Assembly: GCF_024519315.1 (NCBI RefSeq)
Contig: NZ_JANIIC010000042.1
Span: forward strand, 1-64,000
DNA: 64,000 nucleotides
Origin: Streptomyces malaysiensis subsp. samsunensis
Lineage (GTDB): Bacteria; Actinomycetota; Actinomycetes; Streptomycetales; Streptomycetaceae
Direction of reading: 5' to 3'
Shown here in pieces: positions 33,045 to 40,602 of the stretch. The first letter of the stretch is position 1, and every line of letters begins with the position of its first letter. Below the pieces are notes generated by a model. It saw only the letters and a program-made list of their open reading frames with translations, had not been told where the DNA came from and did not search any database. The position numbers were made by a program, and so were the translations under genes.

Positions 33045-33391
33045 TCGCCCAGGCGATGTCATGACATCTCTCACACCGGACGCCCGAGTAAAGGGGGCGT
33101 AGAGGGCATATCGACTAGGCGACATAGTGCGTCTTGTCCGCCCTGTCGGGAATGGTTGATTCCGCTTGGTCGTGTTCGCTCGTGTCCGGGCCCGGCCTCC
33201 GCTCGCCTGGCCACCGCGTCTTCTGATGAGACATCGGGCCGTGCGGGCCCTCCCCGGCGGCGGCTCAGCATGTCTCGCCACTGAGCGCAAGCGCCGCCCT
33301 CACTACGAACCCCTGTAGTACGAACACGTGTGTTGCCCGTGGGGTGGACGGCTTCAAGAATGACGGACCTCAACCGAGTGTGAGGTCCCGA
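33045..33391. other. Intergenic region before the CAP gene
   Basis: 347 bases without a supported gene. It holds a perfect 14-bp palindrome GATGTCATGACATC (33055-33068) just after the GT-C stop, a TACGAAC direct repeat (33304-33310, 33319-33325), the palindrome ACACGTGT (33324-33331), and the hairpin at 33365-33388. Confidence 0.55.
33365..33388 (+). promoter_or_regulatory. Hairpin sequestering the CAP gene ribosome site
   Basis: GGACCTCA (33365-33372) pairs perfectly with TGAGGTCC (33381-33388). The right arm contains the GAGG ribosome site, six bases before the ATG at 33392; the left arm contains an anti-Shine-Dalgarno ACCTC. In mRNA this 8-bp stem would hide the ribosome site unless melted or bound. 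Confidence 0.65.
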
Positions 33392-33973
33392 ATGAGCAAG
33401 CACCGCAGCAGCACGACACACCGCCGCAAGATAGCCATCGCCGCGCTCGCCGTGGCCGCCGTGGGCGTTCCCTCCGCCGCGATGGCATCACAGTCCGGCG
33501 CACCCGCGCGTTCCCACTTCGCCCACGCGCGCTCCCACTCCGCCACCCCCGCGGGTTCCCCGTCCGCCACCCCCGCGGGTTCCCCCTCCGCGGCCGCCAC
33601 CGACCAGCAGGAAGTGGTGGACCTCGTCAACAGCGAGCGCGGCAAGGCCGGTTGTGAGCCGCTGACCGTGAACGAGAAGCTGACCAAGGCCGCCCAGGAC
33701 CACAGCGAGGACATGGCGGCCCACGGCGATATGTCGCACACCGGCTCCGACGGCTCCTCCCCGGGTGACCGGATCGAGCGCGCGGGCTACTCCTGGCGGG
33801 CCTACGGCGAGAACGTGGCCTACGGCTATGACTCGCCCAAGAGCGTCATGGAAGGCTGGATGAACAGCTCCGGCCACAAGGCCAACATCCTGAACTGCGA
33901 CTTCAAGGAGATCGGCGTCGGCCTGGCGCAGCCCGGCAACTACTGGACGCAGGACTTCGCCACCGCCCGATAG
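33392..33973 (+). CDS. Secreted CAP (SCP/PR1-like) domain protein
   Basis: 193 residues from the ATG at 33392. A signal peptide (KIAIAALAVAAVGVPSAAMA) is followed by a Ser/His/Pro/Ala-rich linker with two SATPAGSP repeats. The CAP domain begins at QQEVVDLVNSERGKAGCEPL and carries LTKAAQDHSEDMAAHGDMSHTG, RIERAGYSWRAYGENVAYG and WMNSSGHKANILNCDFKEIGVG, all canonical. Two Cys could form a disulfide. CAP proteins are extracellular; in Streptomyces their role is not defined. Convergent with the TetR gene, one base between stops. Translation may be controlled by the leader hairpin. Confidence 0.9.
   Translation: MSKHRSSTTHRRKIAIAALAVAAVGVPSAAMASQSGAPARSHFAHARSHSATPAGSPSATPAGSPSAAATDQQEVVDLVNSERGKAGCEPLTVNEKLTKAAQDHSEDMAAHGDMSHTGSDGSSPGDRIERAGYSWRAYGENVAYGYDSPKSVMEGWMNSSGHKANILNCDFKEIGVGLAQPGNYWTQDFATAR
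33539..33586 (+). repeat. Two 24-bp repeats in the CAP protein linker
   Basis: Two adjoining 24-bp units identical at 23 positions encode SATPAGSP twice in the linker between signal peptide and CAP domain. Confidence 0.85.
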
Positions 33974-33974
33974 C

Positions 33975-34658
33975 TCATACCTCGGCTGTCCGGGGCAACC
34001 GGCCCAGCCCCAGCGGGGCGGGTGGTGGGAGGGGGCGGGCCGGTTCGGCCCGCCCCGCCTCGAAGGACCGCAGGAGGTGGGCGACCAGCCGCCGGGACGC
34101 GGCCGGTGCGGTCGTGGCGTCGCCGATGACACCTCTGTTGGCCATGAAGACCAGGCTCAGGTCGGACACGTCGAAGTCCTCGCGCAGCCGCCCCGCGGCC
34201 TTGGCGCGCCGGACCACCTCGGCGAAGCCCCCTTCGATGCGCGGCAGCTCCCGCTCGAAGCCGGCCGAGCCGGAGAACGATGACAGCAAGGCGTCGTTGA
34301 ACTCCCGGTCCTGCGTCTGCGAAGCACACACCGTCTCGATGATCCGGCGAAAGGCCCGCCACGCGTCGTCGTCGGCCAGGGCGTCGTCGACGATCGCCGC
34401 ACAGGCGGTGAACTCGTCCGAGAACACCTCCGCGACCAGCGCCTCCCGGGTGGGGAAGCGCCGGTAGAGCGTGGCCACCCCGACCCCGGCATGACGGGCG
34501 ATGGTGGCCATCGGCACATCGAGCCCACGCGAGACGAACAGCGCCCGTGCCGCGTCGAGGACGCGACGGCGGTTGGACGCCGCGTCGGACCGCAACCCCG
34601 GACTCCCGGTGTCCCGAACACCGGTGGCGGGCGCTATATGAGAGACGTGAGCAGGCAT
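33975..34658 (-). CDS. TetR-family regulator divergent from quinone oxidoreductase
   Basis: ATG at 34658 is preferred, because AAGGTGAG lies six bases upstream; a GTG nine bases earlier is possible. 227 residues. The HTH region has RRRVLDAARALF, MATIARHAGVGVATLYRRFPTREALV, a textbook TetR DNA-binding domain. The C-terminal half belongs to the group that often controls oxidoreductases and efflux. It is divergent from the 34741 gene with an 82-base gap, so it probably represses it. A Pro-rich tail ends the protein. Confidence 0.87.
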   Translation of the reverse strand: MPAHVSHIAPATGVRDTGSPGLRSDAASNRRRVLDAARALFVSRGLDVPMATIARHAGVGVATLYRRFPTREALVAEVFSDEFTACAAIVDDALADDDAWRAFRRIIETVCASQTQDREFNDALLSSFSGSAGFERELPRIEGGFAEVVRRAKAAGRLREDFDVSDLSLVFMANRGVIGDATTAPAASRRLVAHLLRSFEAGRAEPARPLPPPAPLGLGRLPRTAEV

Positions 34659-34740
34659 GTTTCTCACCTTACGCCGACCGGGCGGTTTCCCTCTTTGCGC
34701 GCATTAGCGTGGGCGGCCACCCCGATGTGCGAAAGGGAAG

Positions 34741-35709
34741 ATGAGGGCGATGAGCGAGATGCGCGCGGCGCGGTACGACCGGTACGGACCTCCCGAGGTG
34801 CTGTACGAGGGCACCCTGCCGAAGCCGGTGGCCGGTCCGGGCGAGGTGCTGGTCCGAGTGCACGCCACGAGTGTGAACGGCGGCGAGCTCTCGGGCCGGG
34901 CGGGCAAGCTGAAGCTGGTGACCGGGAGGAGGTTCCCGAAGAGCATCGGTATCGACATCGCCGGGGAGATCGCCGAGGTGGGCTCCTCCGTGCGCCATCT
35001 CGCGGTGGGCGACCGGGTGTGGGGTGCGATGCCGCGCCTGACGTTCGGGGCGGCCGCCGAGTACGTGGCCGTCCGGCCGCGTCAGCTCTCCTGCGCCCCC
35101 GAGGGCATCGATCTCGTCCAGGCCGCGGCCCTGCCCGGGGTCGGCACCACGGCCATCACGGCGCTGCGCGACAAGATCGGTCTGATGAGTGGCGAGCGGC
35201 TGCTGGTGCGTGGCGCGGCCGGCGGTGTCGGCAGCGTCGCCGTCCAGCTCGGACACGCGCTCGGCGCCCATGTCACCGCGCTCGCCGGAGCGAAGACGCT
35301 CGACCTCGTCCGGGAGCTCGGCGCCGATGAGGCACACGACTACCGGACCACCGGCCCGGCCGCCCTCGGGCCGTTCGACGCCGTGCTGGACACGGTGGGC
35401 ACCGAGCTCGGCGCCTATCGCGAGCTGCTGGCGCCCGGCGGGCGCATGGTGGCCATCGCCTTCGACACCGACCGCCCGCTGCCTTCGCTGGGCTCCATGC
35501 TCCTGTCCGCCGTGCACGGCTCACGGCGGGTGCGGTTCTTCACGGGAAACCCCCTGCACCAGCTCTTCGCGGACCTCGCCGAGTATGTGGAGAACGGGGC
35601 GATCCGGCCGGTCATCGACACCGTCCATCCGCTCTCCGATATCGGTCGGGCCCATCGCGCCATGGAAGCCGGCGGTGGTCGCGGCAAACATGTCATTCAG
35701 GTGATATGA
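34741..35709 (+). CDS. NADP-dependent quinone oxidoreductase (zinc-free MDR family)
   Basis: 322 residues of the medium-chain reductase family. The N-terminal GroES-like part has YGPPEVLYEG and VLVRVHATSVNGGEL. The Rossmann part has LLVRGAAGGVGSVAVQLGHALGA, with the AAGGVG glycine motif for NADPH. No zinc-ligand Cys/His set is present, which fits the quinone-oxidoreductase branch. It would reduce quinones or reactive enones in the cytosol. ATG codons occur at 34741, 34750 and 34759; AAAGGGAAG suits 34750 slightly better, so the exact start is uncertain. Expression is probably controlled by the divergent TetR. A hairpin terminator follows 11 bases after the stop. Confidence 0.87.
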   Translation: MRAMSEMRAARYDRYGPPEVLYEGTLPKPVAGPGEVLVRVHATSVNGGELSGRAGKLKLVTGRRFPKSIGIDIAGEIAEVGSSVRHLAVGDRVWGAMPRLTFGAAAEYVAVRPRQLSCAPEGIDLVQAAALPGVGTTAITALRDKIGLMSGERLLVRGAAGGVGSVAVQLGHALGAHVTALAGAKTLDLVRELGADEAHDYRTTGPAALGPFDAVLDTVGTELGAYRELLAPGGRMVAIAFDTDRPLPSLGSMLLSAVHGSRRVRFFTGNPLHQLFADLAEYVENGAIRPVIDTVHPLSDIGRAHRAMEAGGGRGKHVIQVI

Positions 35710-35720
35710 GACCATAAACA

Positions 35721-35760
35721 GAGAAATGCCCCGGCTGCCTTGACGGCCGGGGCGTTTCTC
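35721..35760 (+). terminator. 15-bp stem-loop after quinone oxidoreductase
   Basis: Arms 35721-35735 and 35746-35760 pair over 15 bases with a single T-G wobble and a 10-base loop. It ends in TTTCTC on the plus strand and GAGAAA precedes it, so it could work in both directions. Confidence 0.8.
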
Positions 35761-35770
35761 GGCGTATATT
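35740..35770 (+). promoter_or_regulatory. Promoter of the helR-like gene overlapping the terminator
   Basis: TTGACG (35740-35745) and TATATT (35765-35770), 19 bases apart, form a vegetative-type promoter. The -35 lies in the loop of the preceding terminator. An AT-rich leader of about 75 bases follows before the start codon. Confidence 0.5.
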
Positions 35771-35845
35771 GGGGATTTCCATGTGCCAATACATTTACGG
35801 CATAAGGAAACCTGATGAAGTCATGGTATCCCGGCGGGAGTCGAA

Positions 35846-38179
35846 TTGTCAAATGAGGAATGGGGCCGTGAGCAAGAATTCCTTGACCTGCTCAACGGTC
35901 GCCTCGCCGAACTCAGGGCACAGGCCGAGGAGGCGGTGACCGAGGCGCTGACTCTGGAGGGCACCACCTTCCAGGCGCGGCTGGAGCGCGATGTGCTGGT
36001 GGCCGAGCGGTCCGGGCTGCTCGCCGCGTTCGAGGCGGGGGAGCGGGGGCTCTGTTTCGGCCGGCTGATCTTCCGCGACGGCCGCGACCACCACATCGGC
36101 CGGATCGGCATCCGGCGCGATGACGAGGACCGCACCCCGCTGGTCGTCGACTGGCGGGCCGATGTGGCGCGCCCGTTCTATCTCGCCACCGGGCACACCC
36201 CCATGGGGCTGCGCCGCAGGCGCCACATCACCACCGAAGGCCCCAAGGTCACCGGGTTGCACGACGAGATCCTGGACCTCTCGGACACCATACGGACCGG
36301 GCACGAGGGGTCCGACGCGGACGCCGTGCTGCTGGCCGCGCTCGACGCCGCGCGCACCGGCCGGATGCATGACATCGTGCAGACCATCCAGGCCGAGCAG
36401 GACCAGATCATCCGCGCCCCGCACCGCGGCGTCCACGTCGTCGAGGGCGGCCCCGGCACCGGGAAGACCGTCGTCGCGCTGCACCGTGCCGCGTATCTGC
36501 TCTATGCGCACCGGGAGTCGCTGGCCCGCCGCGCGGTGCTGATCGTCGGGCCCAACCCGGCGTTCCTCGGCTACATCGGCGAGGTGCTGCCCTCGCTCGG
36601 TGAGACCGGTGTGCTCCTGGCCACGGTCGGCGAGCTCTTCCCCGGTGTGACGGCCGCCGGCACCGACACCCCCGAGGCCGCCGAGGTCAAGGGCCGCGCC
36701 GAGATGGCGGATGTCCTGGCCCGCTGCGTACGGGACCGGCAGACGCTGCCCGACCCCGCCATCGTGATCCCCCACGACGACGGCGAACTGGTGCTGGACA
36801 AGGACATCGCCTCCGAGGCGGGCCACAAGGCCAGGGAGACCGGTCTGCCGCACAACCTCGCCCGCCCCCACTTCGCGTTCCGCGTCATCGACGCCCTCAC
36901 CGGCCAGCTCGTCGACCGGATCGGCGCGGACCCCTACGGCGGGCCCAACCTCCTCGGCGCGGACGACATCGCCCAGCTCGGCAAGGCGATCGCGGTCAAC
37001 CCCGAGGTGCACGCCGCCATCCAGGAGCTGTGGCCCGCCCTCACCCCGCAGCGGCTCGTGGCCGACTTCCTCGACGACCCCCGCCGCCTCTCCGACGCCG
37101 ACGCCGCCGCGATCCGGCGCACCGACGGCGAGTGGACCCCCGCCGACGTCCCGCTGCTGGACGAGGCCGCCGAACTCCTCGGCCACGACGACTCGGCGGC
37201 CCGCGCCGCCGAGGAGGCCGAGCGCCAGGAGCGCATCGACTACGCACAGGGCGTGCTCGACCTCTCCTACGGCTCCCGCACCCTGGAGTTCGAGGACCGC
37301 GAGGACGAGGAGTCGGAGGTGCTGGCCGCCCACGACCTCATCGACGCCGAACGGCTGGCGGACCGCGCCGAGGAGCGCGACCACCGCAGCGCCGCCGAAC
37401 GCGCCGCCGCCGACCGCACCTGGGCCTTCGGCCACATCATCGTGGACGAGGCCCAGGAGCTGCCCGCGATGGCGTGGCGGCTGCTGATGCGGCGCAGCCC
37501 GACCCGTTCGATGACACTGGTCGGCGACCCCGCGCAGACCGCGGAACCGGGCGGCTGCGGCTCCTGGTCCTCGATCCTGGAGCCGTATGTGGGCGACCGC
37601 TGGGAGCACACCCGGCTCGGCGTCAACTACCGCACCCCGACCGAGATCATGGAGGTCGCGGCGCGGGTGGCGCGCACCGTCGACCCCGCCTTCCAGCCGC
37701 CGCGCTCGGTGCGCGCCACGGGCGTGCGTCCCTGGGCGGAGCACACCGGCGATCTGCCCGGTGCGGTGGCCGCGGCGGTGGCGCGGGAGACCCGCACCGA
37801 GGGCCGGCTCGCGGTGATCGCCCCGAAGGACCGCCATGACGCGCTGTCAGCGGCCCTCCCACAAGCGTCCACCGGCCGGTCCCCGGACCTGACCAGCGCG
37901 GTGGTGCTGCTCGACCCCCGGCAGGCCAAGGGGCTGGAGTTCGACACGGTGATCGTGGCCGAGCCCGCGGAGTTCGGCACCAGCGACCTTTATGTGGCGC
38001 TCACCCGGGCCACCCAGCGGCTGGGCGTGCTGCACACCGGGCCGCTCCCGGAGGGCCTGCGCGACCTGACCGGGTCGGCCGATCTGTTCGAGCCGACCGA
38101 GCCGGCCGATCACGAGGGGTCCGACGGCTCCGCGGGGACGGTGATGTCCCGGAACTCCGCCCGCGCGTCCTCGGTGTAG
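35846..38179 (+). CDS. HelD/HelR-like superfamily I ATPase, RNA polymerase remodelling factor
   Basis: 777 residues starting at TTG with GGGAG six bases upstream. The N-terminal coiled-coil (LLNGRLAELRAQAEEAVTEAL) is the arm that enters RNA polymerase in HelD proteins. Walker A GGPGTGKT (about 204-211), Walker B IIVDEAQELPAMAW, GVNYRTPTEIME and the C-terminal ARQ-like QAKGLEFDTVIV and LYVALTRA motifs form a UvrD/Rep-like ATPase. HelD dissociates stalled RNA polymerase; the HelR branch in Streptomyces confers rifamycin tolerance by displacing the drug (established for S. venezuelae). Whether this copy is HelR needs the rifamycin-associated element upstream, which I could not identify. The 3' end overlaps the opposing pseudogene by 70 bases. 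Confidence 0.85.
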   Translation: MSNEEWGREQEFLDLLNGRLAELRAQAEEAVTEALTLEGTTFQARLERDVLVAERSGLLAAFEAGERGLCFGRLIFRDGRDHHIGRIGIRRDDEDRTPLVVDWRADVARPFYLATGHTPMGLRRRRHITTEGPKVTGLHDEILDLSDTIRTGHEGSDADAVLLAALDAARTGRMHDIVQTIQAEQDQIIRAPHRGVHVVEGGPGTGKTVVALHRAAYLLYAHRESLARRAVLIVGPNPAFLGYIGEVLPSLGETGVLLATVGELFPGVTAAGTDTPEAAEVKGRAEMADVLARCVRDRQTLPDPAIVIPHDDGELVLDKDIASEAGHKARETGLPHNLARPHFAFRVIDALTGQLVDRIGADPYGGPNLLGADDIAQLGKAIAVNPEVHAAIQELWPALTPQRLVADFLDDPRRLSDADAAAIRRTDGEWTPADVPLLDEAAELLGHDDSAARAAEEAERQERIDYAQGVLDLSYGSRTLEFEDREDEESEVLAAHDLIDAERLADRAEERDHRSAAERAAADRTWAFGHIIVDEAQELPAMAWRLLMRRSPTRSMTLVGDPAQTAEPGGCGSWSSILEPYVGDRWEHTRLGVNYRTPTEIMEVAARVARTVDPAFQPPRSVRATGVRPWAEHTGDLPGAVAAAVARETRTEGRLAVIAPKDRHDALSAALPQASTGRSPDLTSAVVLLDPRQAKGLEFDTVIVAEPAEFGTSDLYVALTRATQRLGVLHTGPLPEGLRDLTGSADLFEPTEPADHEGSDGSAGTVMSRNSARASSV

Positions 38180-38809
38180 GCGCCCACGCTCCCCACCGTG
38201 TACGGGCGCTCCCGGTCGGTGAAGCCCACCACATGACGGTCGTCCACCGACACCGTCATCCGCGGGCCGCGCTGCCGGACCCGTACGTCCGACCAGTCAC
38301 CGACCGGGAAGGGGCGGGTGCCGGTGGCCAGGAACCGCTGCCCGCCCCGATACGCCGGGTCCCGTTTGCCCAGCTCCCAGCCGTTGGGCTTGAGCGCCAC
38401 ATAGTAGAAGTGCTCGGGGTCGGTGTACGCCCACACCAGCCACGCCACTTCCCAGGGAATTGGGCTCGGGTGTGCGCAGCTGCTCCGCCGTGCGCATCCG
38501 GGCCCGGAAGTCCACGCTCCCGTAGCGTGCGGTGGAGACCACCAGACAGGCGTGGGTGAGGTCCTCACGGCGGGCCGTTCGCGGAGTGAGCGTCAGCTCG
38601 TCCGCCCCTCCGGCGTTTCCGCCGTAGCCGTGGAACACCGACCGCCATGGGCCGTGCACCGAACCGTCCCGCCAGGTCTCGACGATCGAAGGCGGCCGCT
38701 TCCGGTCCCATGTGCCGGACAGTGCGAGCGCCCCGACCACCACGAGGACGACGGCCAGCACAAGCCCCCCGGAACGCCACCCTGTGCGCCCTCGTAACGA
38801 CGACGTCAT
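38110..38809 (-). pseudogene. Frameshifted membrane-anchored LamG/DUF1080-like protein
   Basis: Two overlapping frames encode one protein. The first (from ATG 38809) has a membrane anchor (GLVLAVVLVVVGALALSG) and then SIVETWRDGSVHGPWRSVFHGYGG. The second supplies PWEVAWLVWAYTDPEHFYYV through YTVGSVGAYTEDARAEFRDITV, typical of concanavalin-like or 3-keto-disaccharide-hydrolase-like folds. Removing one T of the AATT at 38458-38461 joins them as EPNPWEVAWLVW. So it is a recent one-base frameshift or a sequencing error. The start overlaps the epimerase stop (ATGA), and residue 5 is a rare TTA codon (38795-38797). Relatives beside epimerase genes are often annotated as calcium-binding or exopolysaccharide proteins. 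Confidence 0.7.
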
Positions 38810-40026
38810 GCCACCGGATCATACGAGCCGGACGCGTCGCGCCGTGCGGTGTTCACCGCCTCCTCGTATCCGAAGTCCTCGGTGAGCCGCGCCACGATGC
38901 GGTCGGCGGCCCGGCCGTCGCCGAACGGGTTCCCCGCCCCGGCCATCCGCGCGTACTCCTCCGGATCGTCCAGCAACCGCCCGGCGGCGGTGAGGATCGC
39001 GTCCGGGTCCGTGCCCACCAGCCGGGCCGCCCCCGCCTCCACCGCCTCGGGGCGCTCGGTGGTGGTCCGCAGCACCAGCGCGGGCTTGCCCAGACTCGGG
39101 GCCTCCTCCTGTATCCCGCCGGAGTCGGTGAGCACCAGATCGCAGTCGGCGAGGGTGGCGGCGAAGTCCAGGTAGTCCAGCGGATCCACCACCCGCACCC
39201 CCGGATGGTCGTCCAGCTCCGGCAGCAGGGCCTCCCGCACCGCGGGGCTGCGGTGCAGCGGCAGCACGAGCTCCACATCGCCGCGGTCGGCCAGTCGGCG
39301 CAGCGCCGCGCCCATCGCGCGCATCCTCTCCCCCTGGTTCTCCCGGCGGTGCAGGGTCAGCAGCACCTTGCGGTGCGTGGTGCGGAAGGCGCTGCGCCCG
39401 GCGCCCTCCTCCAGCACCCATAACTGGTTGTCGATGACCGTATTGCCGGTGGTGATCACCTGCTGGGGCGGTACGCCCTCGGCCCGGAGCTGGGCGGCGG
39501 AGCGGTCGGTGGGGGCGAAGTGCCAGCGGGCCACCCGGCCGATCATCCGCCGGTTGAGCTCCTCGGGAAAGGGGTTGTCCAGGACACCGGTGCGCAGCCC
39601 CGCCTCGACATGGGCCACCGGCGTGCGTTCGTAGAACGCGGCCAGCGCACCGCACAGCGCCGTGGTGGTGTCGCCCTGGACCACCACCAGATCCGGCCGT
39701 TCGGCGCGGATCACCGTGCCCAGACCGTCCACCAGCCGCGCGGTCAGCTCCGACAGCCGCTGCCGGTCCCGCATCACGGCCAGGTCGGTCTTCACCCCGA
39801 CCCCCAGCAGACCGAGCATCTGCTGAAGCATCTCGAGGTGCTGACCGGTGGTCACCACCACCGGCTGGAACCGCGCGGAGGCGGCCATCGCCCTGACCAC
39901 CGGGGCCAGTTTGATCGCCTCCGGGCGGGTTCCGAGCACCAGCAGGGTGCGCACGGTGCGCGGCGGACGCGGCGCGGGGGCGGCGTCCATGGGCGACAGG
40001 GACACGGGTCTGCCGATGAGGGACAT
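38806..40026 (-). CDS. wecB: UDP-N-acetylglucosamine 2-epimerase (non-hydrolysing)
   Basis: ATG at 40026 with AAGGAG four bases upstream gives 406 residues. The fold and motifs are clear: VLGTRPEAIKLAPVV, VTTGQHLEML, VVVQGDTTTALCGALAAFY, VAHVEAGLRTG, PFPEELNRRMIG and DSGGIQEEAPSLGKPALVLR. It interconverts UDP-GlcNAc and UDP-ManNAc in the cytosol, feeding exopolysaccharide or wall polymers. It overlaps the frameshifted gene downstream and lies behind the remnant of a GT2 gene, which would have carried the promoter. A TTA codon at 39421-39423 (residue 202) suggests bldA-dependent, developmental translation. The extension to 40071 lacks a ribosome site. Confidence 0.92.
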   Translation of the reverse strand: MSLIGRPVSLSPMDAAPAPRPPRTVRTLLVLGTRPEAIKLAPVVRAMAASARFQPVVVTTGQHLEMLQQMLGLLGVGVKTDLAVMRDRQRLSELTARLVDGLGTVIRAERPDLVVVQGDTTTALCGALAAFYERTPVAHVEAGLRTGVLDNPFPEELNRRMIGRVARWHFAPTDRSAAQLRAEGVPPQQVITTGNTVIDNQLWVLEEGAGRSAFRTTHRKVLLTLHRRENQGERMRAMGAALRRLADRGDVELVLPLHRSPAVREALLPELDDHPGVRVVDPLDYLDFAATLADCDLVLTDSGGIQEEAPSLGKPALVLRTTTERPEAVEAGAARLVGTDPDAILTAAGRLLDDPEEYARMAGAGNPFGDGRAADRIVARLTEDFGYEEAVNTARRDASGSYDPVA

Positions 40027-40147
40027 GGGTCTCCTTGACGAGAGGAGCGAAGAGGAAAGGAGCAACCGCACAAGCGGGATGGCACAGGGCGTGCGAGAGA
40101 AACCGGCGGTGCGTGAGGTGCGCAGGCGGTGCTGAGGTGCGAAAGGT

Positions 40148-40380
40148 TCAGCTACGGGCGGTCTTGAGCCAGGTGCGCTTTCCGGTGACGGCGCGCCACA
40201 GCCCCCACCAGCCGGCGGCGAACCAGATGTAGCCGTAGATCACGAAGATGTGGCCGAGCAGTACCGCGTGGAGCGCGCCGAGCGAGGATTCGCGCCGGCG
40301 GTAGACGAAGCCGTAGATCCAGGCCGCGGTGAAGGAGAGCAGATACGGGCCCAGGAACCACATGGTGGAGACCAGCGGCC
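40148..40380 (-). pseudogene. 3' remnant of a membrane GT2 polysaccharide synthase
   Basis: Only the last about 75 residues remain: MWFLGPYLLSFTAAWIYG, then LGHIFVIYGYIWFAAGWWGLW and a TGKRTWLK tail. These match the two C-terminal membrane helices and basic end of N-acetylglucosaminyltransferase-type GT2 synthases. The rest of that enzyme, with the DXD and QxxRW motifs, is missing. The frame stays open to 40516, but residues upstream of about 40380 are low-complexity Arg/Gly/Pro and unrelated. It lies in the direction of wecB, 121 bases before its start. Confidence 0.6.
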
Positions 40381-40542
40381 GTCCGGCCGGCCGCCCAGCG
40401 GTCCGCCGACCGGGAACGCCGCGCCGGGACGGCCGGAAGGCATACCGGCGAAAAGCGGACATCGACCCACATCCGGCAGGCGCTCCGGGCCGCCGGACCG
40501 CGGGCGAACCGCGCACCGCGGGCCCTCGAGCCCGGCCAGGCC
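40381..40542. other. Junction of two truncated genes, probable deletion scar
   Basis: About 160 bases of Arg/Gly/Pro-coding DNA separate the GT2 remnant (minus) from the first recognisable DUF2334 codons (plus, about 40543). No frame encodes a signal peptide or the missing parts of either protein. The divergent promoter region and both 5' ends appear to have been lost. Confidence 0.5.
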
Positions 40543-40602
40543 AAGACGCTCGTCCTGTACGACACGGCGGGCCCGTACGGGCACCTCGGTGAGCTGTACG
40601 CG

